Positions 16,362 to 25,021 of a stretch of DNA of 64,000 nt are shown piece by piece. Positions within the stretch are counted from its first letter, which is position 1. The number at the start of each line of letters is the position of its first letter. The stretch is from assembly GCA_964247975.1 (NCBI GenBank), contig CAXTWH010000022.1, positions 1 through 64,000 on the forward strand, given 5' to 3'. A model generated the notes under the pieces. It ran no database searches. It had not been told where the DNA came from and saw only the letters and a program-made list of their open reading frames with translations. This DNA is from KBS-96 sp964247975 (GTDB taxonomy: Bacteria; Acidobacteriota; Terriglobia; Bryobacterales; Bryobacteraceae). Both the position numbers and the translations under genes were made by a program.

Positions 16362-17306
16362 TCAATGGTGGTGATCTCCGTGCTTATGATCGTGTGCATG
16401 AGCATGGGCAGTCGTGTTCATGCGACAGCCTCCATCGGACAGTACGCATGGCACATGTTCAAACTGAATGGTAGTGTGGTGAATTCCAAAGTCGCATAAC
16501 AATCCATTCAAACGCACCAGAATCTTGCCGCTTTCCGAAGGCGGCATATCTTCAATCAGCACGTGCGAGCTAAGCGCGTGAGTTTTCTCGCCCAAACTCC
16601 AAATGTGAAGATCATGCACATCCAATACGCCATCTACGCGCGCCATCGCAGTGGTAATCTCGCCCAGATCCATGCCCTGCGGCAAGCCTTCCAGTAAGAT
16701 GTTCAGCGACTCGCGCACAATGCCGATGGCGGAATACACAATTAGCAATCCAATTGCAATCGAAAGAATCGGGTCAACATACATCCATCCGGTGAACCGA
16801 ATCACTATCGCCCCGGCGAGAATGGCCGCTGCGCCCAGCATGTCGCCCAACATATGGACGAAAGCGGCCCGAAGATTCATGTCTCCCTTTTGGCCCTGGT
16901 GCAGCCCGGCCATAATCGCACCGTTTACCAGAATGCCTACGACCGCCACCCATCCCATCCAGAATTGATCGACCGGCACTGGATGAAGGAGCCGCTGGGC
17001 CGCCTCCCAGAAAATAAAAAGCGATATTACAATCAGCGTGAGCGCATTCACAAATGCAGTCAGAACGCCGGCTCGTCCGTAGCCGTAGGTGCGCGATTGA
17101 TCCGCCGGCCGGTCCTGCCAGTGCAAGCCGATAGCGGCCAGCAGCAATGCTAATGCATCGGTGAAGTTATGCCCGGCATCTGACAAAAGCGACAAACTGC
17201 CGGAGTGAAATCCGGCCCAGACTTCAAATGCCGTAAAGCCGAGAGTGGCCGCTAATGACAGCTTTAAAATCCAGCCCGTGCCATGCGCGTGGGTGTGATG
17301 GTGCAA
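16362..17306 (-). CDS. Cation diffusion facilitator (zinc/cobalt-type exporter)
   Basis: This 314-residue CDF protein has six predicted transmembrane helices. The metal-site motif DAGHNFTD is at 43-50 (His46 and Asp50), with a second HMLGD pair in helix 5 and a C-terminal cytoplasmic domain. Both termini are His-rich: MHHHTHAHGTG at the start and a long His/Asp tail (HAHAHDHKHGDHHH) at the end. The family exports Zn2+, Co2+ or similar ions by proton antiport. Translation starts at TTG 17306. The oxidoreductase gene follows on the same strand, 56 nt downstream. Confidence 0.93.
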   Translation of the reverse strand: MHHHTHAHGTGWILKLSLAATLGFTAFEVWAGFHSGSLSLLSDAGHNFTDALALLLAAIGLHWQDRPADQSRTYGYGRAGVLTAFVNALTLIVISLFIFWEAAQRLLHPVPVDQFWMGWVAVVGILVNGAIMAGLHQGQKGDMNLRAAFVHMLGDMLGAAAILAGAIVIRFTGWMYVDPILSIAIGLLIVYSAIGIVRESLNILLEGLPQGMDLGEITTAMARVDGVLDVHDLHIWSLGEKTHALSSHVLIEDMPPSESGKILVRLNGLLCDFGIHHTTIQFEHVPCVLSDGGCRMNTTAHAHAHDHKHGDHHH

Positions 17307-17342
17307 AATTCGCTCCCATTACTAATTTACGATAAAACGCCC

Positions 17343-17795
17343 ATGCCCATCCTTTCCTTTTTATTCGCTGCTCCTCTGGCGGTAGGAAGCGCAGCACCGG
17401 ACTTTTCTTTATTCGACCAAGCCGGGCAGTCTGTCACTCTTTCCTCATTCCGGAACCGGAAGAATGTGGTGCTGGTGTTTTACCCGGGCGACAACACCAG
17501 CGTTTGCACCAAACAGTTATGCGAATTCCGCGATCGCTGGCCGGATGTCACCGCGAAAGACACAATCGTTTTTGGAGTGAACCCGCAGAGCCGCGAAAAA
17601 CATACCCGCTTCATCGCTCGCTATCGCTTCCCGTTTCCTTTATTGGTGGACGAAGACCAGAAAGTGGCCCGGCAGTATTCAGCTTCAGGCTTGCTGGTAA
17701 AACGAACAGTTTACCTGGTCGGCAAAAGCGGCATCATTCGATTTGCGGAACGCGGTAAACCCGATCCGGCAACCGTACTGACAACCGCAGAATAA
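17343..17795 (+). CDS. Peroxiredoxin, PrxQ/Bcp type
   Basis: From ATG 17343 the protein has 150 residues. An upstream open stretch to 17283 overlaps the divergent CDF gene and is not needed. The peroxidatic Cys55 sits in the TSVC motif (PGDNTSVCTKQLC). Cys60, five residues later, is the resolving Cys typical of PrxQ/Bcp enzymes. The N-terminus MPILSFLFAAPLAVGSA could be a signal peptide, so a periplasmic location is possible. The enzyme reduces H2O2 or organic peroxides using thioredoxin-like donors. Confidence 0.9.
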   Translation: MPILSFLFAAPLAVGSAAPDFSLFDQAGQSVTLSSFRNRKNVVLVFYPGDNTSVCTKQLCEFRDRWPDVTAKDTIVFGVNPQSREKHTRFIARYRFPFPLLVDEDQKVARQYSASGLLVKRTVYLVGKSGIIRFAERGKPDPATVLTTAE

Positions 17796-17864
17796 AAATT
17801 TTGTTGTGAAACCTACCTAAATAAAATGCGCCTGCCGGCCCTCTCGTGATACCATGCCCGCGTT

Positions 17865-18203
17865 GTGTTGAAATTTACTGTCGTCATTCCCTTACTTGCT
17901 TTTGTTCTCGCTTGCGACAGCAGCAAGCCGTCCGATCATCCCGCGCTTTCGCCTACCGTTGCCGAGCAGTTGCTTCATTACGACACGCGCGCCGATAATC
18001 ATTTGAAAAACCTGAAGCACCAGGACCCGACTTGCGTTTACAAACTGCAATTGCCCGACCAAAGCAACCATCCTGATTCCATTGCGCTCGACCATATTGC
18101 TTTCTGCAGCGGCAGAAACGATTTAAAAGCGTTCGACACGCACGCTGAATTTCAATGGAATAAAACCGCCGGCAAATGGGAACTGGTTCAGATCGGCGGG
18201 TGA
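17865..18203 (+). CDS. Small predicted lipoprotein
   Basis: This 112-residue protein starts at GTG 17865. It has a short hydrophobic N-terminus ending in a lipobox (FVLAC, Cys about residue 17), so it is predicted to be a lipoprotein. The mature part is unrecognised. It contains two Cys residues (PTCVYKL and AFCSGRND) that could form a disulfide in the periplasm. Its stop codon overlaps the probable GTG start of thiE in a GTGA arrangement, which suggests co-translation. Confidence 0.7.
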   Translation: MLKFTVVIPLLAFVLACDSSKPSDHPALSPTVAEQLLHYDTRADNHLKNLKHQDPTCVYKLQLPDQSNHPDSIALDHIAFCSGRNDLKAFDTHAEFQWNKTAGKWELVQIGG

Positions 18204-18844
18204 AAGCAGCCTTCCCAGGCCTGTATCCGATTCTTGACACCGCTGCGTTTGAAGCTCGCGGTTATCCGCTTATTCGTTCCGCGTCCGTGCTGCTCGAAAC
18301 AGGCGTTCGCATCTTACAGTACCGCCACAAAGCGGCATTCACTGAAGACCGCCTGCAGGAAGCAAAACAGATTTCCGCGCTGTGCCGCGCTCACGAAGCG
18401 GTTTTCATCATGAACGATCGCGCCGATTTTGCTCACCTGCTTGGAGCCGGTCTTCATCTCGGCCAGGATGATCTACCGCCCGCCGCTGCCCGCCGAGTGG
18501 TCGGCCCTGATGCCTTTCTCGGTTTTTCCACTCACAACGAAGCGCAACTGCGCAGCGCGGCCAATCTGCCGATTAATTACGTAGCGCTTGGCCCGATCTT
18601 TACCACCGCGTCCAAGCAGAATCCTGATCCGGTAGTCGGCCTGGAACAACTTAAACATTTGCGTTTGCTTGTTTCGCAGCCTTTGGTCGCCATTGGCGGA
18701 ATTACGCTATCTACCGCAACTTCGGTTCTCGAAAACGGCGCGGATTCGGTAGCAGTCATCTCGGCTCTGTTACCCGATCAACCCGGTGATTGGGGCGAAT
18801 TTTCCCGCCGCGCTGGTGAATGGTTAAAAGCGGTTGAGGCTTAA
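18200..18844 (+). CDS. thiE: Thiamine phosphate synthase
   Basis: The protein has about 214 residues from GTG 18200. This start gives a 4-nt GTGA overlap with the upstream lipoprotein gene. An ATG at 18176 is possible but lies inside that gene. TIM-barrel motifs of ThiE are visible: LYPILD at the start, ILQYRHK, FIMNDRADFAHLLGAGLHLGQDDL, FLGFSTHN, YVALGPIFTT and VAIGGI, then VAVISAL. ThiE joins HMP-PP and thiazole phosphate to give thiamine phosphate. No other thiamine genes and no TPP riboswitch are seen nearby. Confidence 0.92.
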   Translation: MKAAFPGLYPILDTAAFEARGYPLIRSASVLLETGVRILQYRHKAAFTEDRLQEAKQISALCRAHEAVFIMNDRADFAHLLGAGLHLGQDDLPPAAARRVVGPDAFLGFSTHNEAQLRSAANLPINYVALGPIFTTASKQNPDPVVGLEQLKHLRLLVSQPLVAIGGITLSTATSVLENGADSVAVISALLPDQPGDWGEFSRRAGEWLKAVEA

Positions 18845-18850
18845 CGCTCA

Positions 18851-20362
18851 TCAATGAATCAATACCGGCTGCGCGTTTGAACCCGGCGGCGAACTCGGTT
18901 TAAAATCGCGGTAATCCACGCTTTTCGAATCCTCTGTTTCAAGCGCTCCTGAAAAATAAGCAGGCAAATGATCGCCCCAGCTCAGGTCAAAATCACGAAT
19001 ACGCAAACCATCCACATAACGCGCGTAAATCGCCGGAATGTCATGCTTAAATATCGCTTCGCTCCTGCTGGTAGCGGTCCAGCGAAGATCGAAATTGCCG
19101 CCCACTGATTGCGCAATACGCTCCTGCGGCGCTCGCACGTGCATGCGAATCTGATTCAGGTAAATATCCCGCACAATGCTGTCCGGTGCGCCATAGATCA
19201 TCATGCCGCTTTCCGCTTCGATTGTGATGTTGCTGAAATGCACATCGCGGATTTCCGATTTGCCGTTACCGGTCCGGGCGGCAATGTAGATTGGTTCTCC
19301 TTTGCCCCACCAGTGGCCGGTAATCAGGTTCGTTTCCATTGTGATGTTTGAAAACAGCACATGCGCGGTATGCTCTTCGCCGCGACTGAAAACGCCCAAT
19401 CCGCGGTTTGCATGAATCGATAAATTGCTGAACGTGCTGTAGCGCGTGTCTTCCAGCCGCACCGCCGCTGAATATGAAAACAACGAACAGTTATTCACGT
19501 GAATATCGTCGCTCGAAACAATTGCGAAATCGTCGTCGCCTGCCCGGATATCGGAATCGGAAACATGCACGTTCTTGCAGCGCATACAATCGATTCCATC
19601 ATTGTTAGGAATTAAAATATTGTTCTGAATATGAATGCCGCTGATCGTGGCTCCTTCCGAGCCCTGCAAATGCAGCGTCCAATTCGGCGCGTTCTTCAAC
19701 GTCACACCCCGAACTACGATGTTGCGGCAATCGGAAAGAATAATCAGGGTTCCCGGCCTTCCATTAGGGCGCGTTGCCACCGGGCCAAACTCCAGGCCGT
19801 ATTTCGGAGCATCAAAATCGTCACCCTGCCGGGTGTATTTAGCATCAAAATCAGGCGTATTATGGAATGATTTCAGGTCAAAAAACGAATCCCCGTTGCC
19901 GTCAATCACGCCTCGGCCCGTGATCGCAATATTCTCTGCTTTTCGCGCCACAATCAACCCTACCCGGAAGCCTTCGCCGGAACTGTTTACTCCATAATCC
20001 CGGCCAAAGCCATACTGCGGACTGCTGCCGTAATCGGCCACGTTCGGACTGCCTTCGAGCACCGCTCCTGCTTGCAGTTCCAGCGTGACGTTGCTTAACA
20101 ACTCGATTGTTCCGCTGAGATATGCGCCGGGAGGAAATACCACCGTTCCACCGCCCGCATCGTGCGCCGCCCCGATGGCCTTCGAAATGGCCGCCGTGTC
20201 GAGCGTTGTGCCGTCGCCATGCGCGCCAAACACCCGCACGTTGAACAACGAGCCTTCCGGCTTTTCGTTCTGAGCCGCAGCAGTTCCCTCCCAAACCCAC
20301 GTCGCCAGAATTAACAAAATCAACGCTCTTCCCATACGTTTCATCCCATTTACGTGTAACAC
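18851..20362 (-). CDS. GH28-like secreted polysaccharide hydrolase
   Basis: This 503-residue protein has a signal peptide (about 1-30) and an N-terminal pectate-lyase-superfamily start (FNVRVFGAHGDG...LDTAAISKAI). A right-handed beta-helix follows with repeated strands. The GH28-type acidic motifs NNDGID (about 250) and AGDDDFAI (about 274) are present. The usual GHG of polygalacturonases is not obvious, so substrate and even catalytic competence are uncertain. It is convergent with thiE (6 nt apart) and divergent from the PI-PLC gene. A role in pectin or related glycan breakdown is inferred from family. Confidence 0.85.
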   Translation of the reverse strand: MLHVNGMKRMGRALILLILATWVWEGTAAAQNEKPEGSLFNVRVFGAHGDGTTLDTAAISKAIGAAHDAGGGTVVFPPGAYLSGTIELLSNVTLELQAGAVLEGSPNVADYGSSPQYGFGRDYGVNSSGEGFRVGLIVARKAENIAITGRGVIDGNGDSFFDLKSFHNTPDFDAKYTRQGDDFDAPKYGLEFGPVATRPNGRPGTLIILSDCRNIVVRGVTLKNAPNWTLHLQGSEGATISGIHIQNNILIPNNDGIDCMRCKNVHVSDSDIRAGDDDFAIVSSDDIHVNNCSLFSYSAAVRLEDTRYSTFSNLSIHANRGLGVFSRGEEHTAHVLFSNITMETNLITGHWWGKGEPIYIAARTGNGKSEIRDVHFSNITIEAESGMMIYGAPDSIVRDIYLNQIRMHVRAPQERIAQSVGGNFDLRWTATSRSEAIFKHDIPAIYARYVDGLRIRDFDLSWGDHLPAYFSGALETEDSKSVDYRDFKPSSPPGSNAQPVLIH

Positions 20363-20440
20363 GCCGCTTCTGCGCCGTTGTCAACAAACATTCAACTTGC
20401 TTTGTTATCGTGAAAACGCATTCCTTGCCGATTCCTAACC

Positions 20441-21586
20441 ATGTATCAAACCAAGCGCACTCTTATTAGGCTCGTTTTCATTCCGCTCATGTTCTTTCGA
20501 GCTGGAGCGCAATCCAACACCAGTTCTCCCGACCTCCAGATCCGCTTGAATCAGATTCAGGTCATCGGCACGCATAACAGTTATCACAACGGCATTGCGC
20601 CGAATGAAACCAAGCTCTGGGCGCAAAAAAATCCAAAGCTATTAGCTGCTCTGGATTACCGTCACGCGCCGTTAGCCGATCAGTTTTCCGCCGGTGTGCG
20701 ACAGATTGAACTGGATATTTTTGTTGATAGCAAAGGCGGCTTATATGCGAACCCGAACGGACCGCATCTGGTGGCCCAAGCCGGTTTGCCTGCTGACCCG
20801 CCGTTTGATCCCAACGGTTTCATGAAACAGCCCGGCTTTAAAGTGATGCATGTGCAGGACGCGGATTACCGCAGCACCTGCCAAACGTTTGTGAACTGCC
20901 TGCAAATTGTGCGCTCCTGGTCGCAAGCTCATCCGAACCACGTTCCCCTTTTCATCTTGGTGGAAACCAAAGAAGATACGCCGCAGCGGGCCGATTACTA
21001 TTTCACTCATGCCGAGCCATTCACCCGGGCCGCTTTCGATGCGCTGGACGCGGAAATCCGCTCCGTGTTCCCGCCGGAAGAGCTAGTTACTCCCGACCTG
21101 GTTCGCGGCCAACACGCTACCTTGAACGAAGCAATCCGCGCGGAAGGCTGGCCCACGCTTGCACAGTGCCGAGGCAAAGTGATTTTCTTAATGGATCAAA
21201 AGAAAGTCGGTCCTATTTATCTGGAAGGTCATCCTTCGCTGCGCGGGCGCATTCTCTTCACCAATGCCGACCCCGGCACGCCCGATGCCGCTTTTGTGGA
21301 ACAAAATGAAGGAACTGCCGAAGCAATTGCTGCATTAGTGCGTCAAGGCTATCTGGTGCGCACCCGCGCTGATGCTGATACCGCGCAAGCGCGGACCAAC
21401 GACACCAGCCGCCGCGACATCGCTCTTCAAAGCGGCGCGCAGATGGTCAGCACCGATTATCCGAACTCCGAGCCTGCTTCCTGGACCGGCTATAAAGTTG
21501 CGCTGCCCAACAACGTAGCGGCCCGTTGCAATCCGGTGCTGAAACCGGTCGGATGCGTTGACGCGCAACTGGAGCCGATAAATTAA
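20441..21586 (+). CDS. Ca2+-dependent phosphoinositide phospholipase C-like protein
   Basis: This 381-residue protein has a signal peptide (about 1-24) and a PI-PLC-type TIM barrel. The catalytic His region is VIGTHNSYH, followed by VRQIELDIF, FKVMHVQDAD and FILVETKED, matching the PF16670-like phosphodiesterases. Cys pairs suggest disulfides in an exported enzyme. The family cleaves phosphoinositide-like phosphodiesters, and the real substrate here is unknown. It is divergent from the GH28-like gene and followed by the tricorn gene after 54 nt. Confidence 0.88.
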   Translation: MYQTKRTLIRLVFIPLMFFRAGAQSNTSSPDLQIRLNQIQVIGTHNSYHNGIAPNETKLWAQKNPKLLAALDYRHAPLADQFSAGVRQIELDIFVDSKGGLYANPNGPHLVAQAGLPADPPFDPNGFMKQPGFKVMHVQDADYRSTCQTFVNCLQIVRSWSQAHPNHVPLFILVETKEDTPQRADYYFTHAEPFTRAAFDALDAEIRSVFPPEELVTPDLVRGQHATLNEAIRAEGWPTLAQCRGKVIFLMDQKKVGPIYLEGHPSLRGRILFTNADPGTPDAAFVEQNEGTAEAIAALVRQGYLVRTRADADTAQARTNDTSRRDIALQSGAQMVSTDYPNSEPASWTGYKVALPNNVAARCNPVLKPVGCVDAQLEPIN

Positions 21587-21640
21587 CTTGGTCGCTCAAC
21601 CCGGAAGAGTTTATGATTGTTCGCATAAACTTTTCCCATC

Positions 21641-24600
21641 ATGACCTGCGCTCAACTGCTTGTTCTTTTAGTACTCGCCGCGCCCGCATGGGCCGAATCC
21701 GGTCTGCTGATGCAGAACCCGACCATGAACAAAACCGAGATCGTCTTCTCTTATGCCGGCGATCTGTGGACCGTGCCCCGCGTGGGGGGCGAAGCGCAGC
21801 GCTTAACCACCGGCCCGGGCAAAGAAACCAACCCGATCTTTTCACCCGACGGTAAGACCATTGCCTTTACCGGCGAATACGACGGCAACATCGACGTGTT
21901 CACGGTTCCTGTTACCGGCGGCATCCCCAAGCGCCTCACTCATCATCCGGACATTGACTCCGCCGTAGGATGGTCGCCCGACGGCGCGCGCATTCTTTTC
22001 GTTTCTATGCGCAGCGCCGAAAACGATTCCCCACGGTTTTTCACGGTTTCTGCCGAAGGCGGCTTTCCGACCCCGGTTCCTTTGCCGATGGCGGTAGAAG
22101 GTTGTTACTCGCCCGATGGCAAGCAGATTGCTTATGGTCCGATATTTCATTGGCAGGCTGCCTGGAAGCGTTATCGCGGCGGCCAAACTACGCCAATCTG
22201 GATTGCGAATCTCGCTGATTCTCAAGTGAAGGCAATCCCCCGCGATAATTCCAACGACACCCATCCTATGTGGGTAGGCAGCGACATTTACTTTTTGTCC
22301 GACCGCAGCGGCCCGACCACGCTGTTCCGCTACAACACCGCTTCCGGCAAAGTGTCCCAAGCGATTGAAAACCACGGTCTTGATTTCAAATCCGCTTCCG
22401 CCGGCCCGGACGGTATTGTTTACGAGCAGTTCGGCAGCATCGGCATCTACAGCTTCGCCAACCATCAGGCGCACAAAGTAGATATTCGTATCTCCGCCGA
22501 TTTTCCGGAAGTCCGGCCCAGGTTTGTGAAAATCAAGCCGAATCAGATTGCCAATGCCACCATCTCGCCTTCCGGCGCTCGCGCAGTATTCGAAGCGCGT
22601 GGGGAAGTGCTCACCCTGCCTGCCGAAAAAGGAGCGTTACGCAATCTGACGCATTCGCCCGGCGTCGAAGACCGTAATCCGGTCTGGTCACCCGATGGGA
22701 AAAGCATCGCCTGGTTTTCCGATGAGAGCGGCGAATACGCTTTGCATATCGGCAATCAGGATGGCCTTGGTGAGTGCAAAAAGATTGATCTCGGTAACCC
22801 GCACTCCTACTTCTACACGCCCGCGTGGTCGCCCGACAGCAAGAAAATTGTGTTCACGGATAAATGGCTGAACCTTTGGTACGTCGATATCGAGAAAGGC
22901 GCCAAGATCAAAGCCGGAAGCACTAGTCTGGATGACACGCAACAGGATATGAACCCGGCCTGGTCGCCCGATAGCCGCTGGATTGTTTACACAAAGCTGC
23001 TGCCCACTTTTTATCACCAGATCTATGTTTACTCTCTTGATACCGGAAAATCCACACCGCTTACTGACGGCATGAGCGACGCGACCTCGCCAGTATTCGA
23101 CCGAAGCGGCAAGTACCTGTACTTCACGGCCAGCACGAACATTGGCTTAGCCGCGGGCGGCAACGGCGGTAACTTGTCTTCGATTGAGCGTCCTAAAACC
23201 AGCAACGTGTATGTGATGGTGTTGAGTAAGAAGCTCGGCTCTCCGCTCGCCCCCGAAAGCGACGACGAGAAAGCTGAAGAACCGAAGCCTGCGGCAACCG
23301 CCGGCGACAAAACCAAAACCAACTCCCCCGCGAAAACCGAGATCGACTTTGACGGCATCAGCCAGCGCATTCTTGCTCTGCCTGTAGCAGAGTTGAACTA
23401 CCTGAAGCTATGGGCAGGCGCGGAAGGAACGTTGTTCCTGTGGTCCACCGAAACGGTTCAGCTCAAACAGGCGCCGCCTGCCGGTCCCATTGATAAGTTC
23501 GATCTGAGCAAGCGCAAAACTGAACGCTTTGCGGATGGCGTACAATCCGCCGATCTTTCCGCTTCCGGCGAAAAGATTCTTTATAAGCAAGGCGAGAAGT
23601 GGTTTATCACCGGCACGCAAGCACCCGCCAAACCCGGCGAAGGCGCGCTCAACCTGGACGCGCTGGAAGTGTGGAGCGACCCGCGCGCGGAATGGAAGCA
23701 GATGTACCGTGAAACCTGGCGCATTGAGCGGGATTTCCTGTACGATCCGCACTTCCACGGACTGGACCTGAAACAAACCGAAGCCAGGTACGCGCCTTTT
23801 GTGGACGGGCTTGCGTCCCGCGCTGACCTGAATTATCTGTTTGAAGAAATGCTCGGTGAACTCACGCTCGGCCATGTGTTTGTGGGTGGAGGCGATCTGC
23901 CTGATGTGAAACATACCAGCGTCGGGCTGCTCGGCGCGGACTACTCGATCGAAAACGGTCGCTACCGGTTCAGCCGCATTTTTAATGGCGAAAACTGGAA
24001 CCCGGAGCTGCGCGCCCCGCTGACGCAACCCGGCGTGAACGTGCAGGCGGGCGAATACCTGCTCCGCGTACAGGGGCAGGATGTTCGTCCGCCCACGGAT
24101 CTGTATTCCTATTTTGGCGAGACCGCCGGCAAGCCGATTGTGATTACCGTCAGCCCCAACCCGGACGGCTCCGGCGCGCGCGATGTCACCGTTGTTCCGG
24201 TAGATAACGAAAAAAACCTGCGTCATCTGGCCTGGGTGGAAGATAACCGCCGCAAGGTAGAAATCGCGACCGGCGGCAGGGTGGGTTACGTGCATGTTCC
24301 CGATACCGGTTTAGACGGCTACACCAGTTTTAATCGCTACTACTTTGCCCAGTCCGACAAGCAGGCCGTGATTGTAGACGAACGCTTCAATCACGGCGGC
24401 CTGCTCGCCGACTACATCGTGGAACTGTTGAACCGTCAGCTTCTCAGCAAAATTACCTATCGCGAAGGGATTGGAACCACCACTCCTGCTGCCGCCATTT
24501 ATGGGCCAAGGGTAATGATCACCAATCAGTTTGCCGGTTCGGGCGGCGATGCCCTGCCCTGGTACTTTCACAAACTCTCGCTTGGCCCTCTGGTCGGCAA

Positions 24601-24886
24601 ACGAACCTGGGGCGGGCTGGTCGGCATCAGCGGCTATCCTGACCTGATGGACGGAGGGCACGTCACCGCGCCGCGCGCTGCCATTTACGGCCTAAATGGC
24701 GAATGGGAGGTGGAAAACCATGGCGTTTCGCCCGACTACGATGTGGAACTCGACCCCGCGCAATGGCGGCAAGGCAAAGACACGCAGCTTGATAAGTCGA
24801 TTGAGGTAGTTTTGGATCTGCTCCAGAAAAACCCGCCGAAAACTTATCCAAAGCCGGAATATCCGAATTATCATTCAACCAAGTAG
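21641..24886 (+). CDS. Tricorn protease homologue (peptidase S41)
   Basis: The 1081-residue protein starts with a signal peptide (about 1-18), followed by two sets of PD40/WD-like beta-propeller repeats recognised by many 'WSPDGK/FSPDGK' turns. A core domain, a PDZ domain (about 750-840) and a C-terminal S41 serine peptidase domain complete it. The nucleophile is Ser967 in FAGSGGDALPW, and VIVDERFNHGG precedes it. Tricorn trims oligopeptides released by upstream proteases. The signal peptide suggests a periplasmic form. A low-complexity Glu/Lys/Ala linker lies at about 535-565. Confidence 0.93.
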   Translation: MTCAQLLVLLVLAAPAWAESGLLMQNPTMNKTEIVFSYAGDLWTVPRVGGEAQRLTTGPGKETNPIFSPDGKTIAFTGEYDGNIDVFTVPVTGGIPKRLTHHPDIDSAVGWSPDGARILFVSMRSAENDSPRFFTVSAEGGFPTPVPLPMAVEGCYSPDGKQIAYGPIFHWQAAWKRYRGGQTTPIWIANLADSQVKAIPRDNSNDTHPMWVGSDIYFLSDRSGPTTLFRYNTASGKVSQAIENHGLDFKSASAGPDGIVYEQFGSIGIYSFANHQAHKVDIRISADFPEVRPRFVKIKPNQIANATISPSGARAVFEARGEVLTLPAEKGALRNLTHSPGVEDRNPVWSPDGKSIAWFSDESGEYALHIGNQDGLGECKKIDLGNPHSYFYTPAWSPDSKKIVFTDKWLNLWYVDIEKGAKIKAGSTSLDDTQQDMNPAWSPDSRWIVYTKLLPTFYHQIYVYSLDTGKSTPLTDGMSDATSPVFDRSGKYLYFTASTNIGLAAGGNGGNLSSIERPKTSNVYVMVLSKKLGSPLAPESDDEKAEEPKPAATAGDKTKTNSPAKTEIDFDGISQRILALPVAELNYLKLWAGAEGTLFLWSTETVQLKQAPPAGPIDKFDLSKRKTERFADGVQSADLSASGEKILYKQGEKWFITGTQAPAKPGEGALNLDALEVWSDPRAEWKQMYRETWRIERDFLYDPHFHGLDLKQTEARYAPFVDGLASRADLNYLFEEMLGELTLGHVFVGGGDLPDVKHTSVGLLGADYSIENGRYRFSRIFNGENWNPELRAPLTQPGVNVQAGEYLLRVQGQDVRPPTDLYSYFGETAGKPIVITVSPNPDGSGARDVTVVPVDNEKNLRHLAWVEDNRRKVEIATGGRVGYVHVPDTGLDGYTSFNRYYFAQSDKQAVIVDERFNHGGLLADYIVELLNRQLLSKITYREGIGTTTPAAAIYGPRVMITNQFAGSGGDALPWYFHKLSLGPLVGKRTWGGLVGISGYPDLMDGGHVTAPRAAIYGLNGEWEVENHGVSPDYDVELDPAQWRQGKDTQLDKSIEVVLDLLQKNPPKTYPKPEYPNYHSTK

Positions 24887-25021
24887 CAGCATCAGAAACA
24901 AACTATATCCAATAAACCTGCCTGATTGTGCTATCTTCGCTGTTTAACTTTTGTTTCTCCGTCCTTTGCCGGCCACGCTGACGACAAGGCAAGGGTAAAC
25001 GCACACTGTTGAGGTGGATAT

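Noticed and set aside
16307..16405. 33-codon extension of the Gfo/Idh/MocA gene
   Set aside because: It overlaps the CDF gene, and the Tat signal would no longer be N-terminal.
18040..18200. TPP riboswitch before thiE
   Set aside because: The upstream sequence is the coding region of the lipoprotein, and no THI-box-like conserved elements were seen.
23408..24295. 295-codon antisense frame in the tricorn gene
   Set aside because: It lies wholly inside a well-supported coding region on the other strand and has no recognisable motif. It is a codon-bias shadow.
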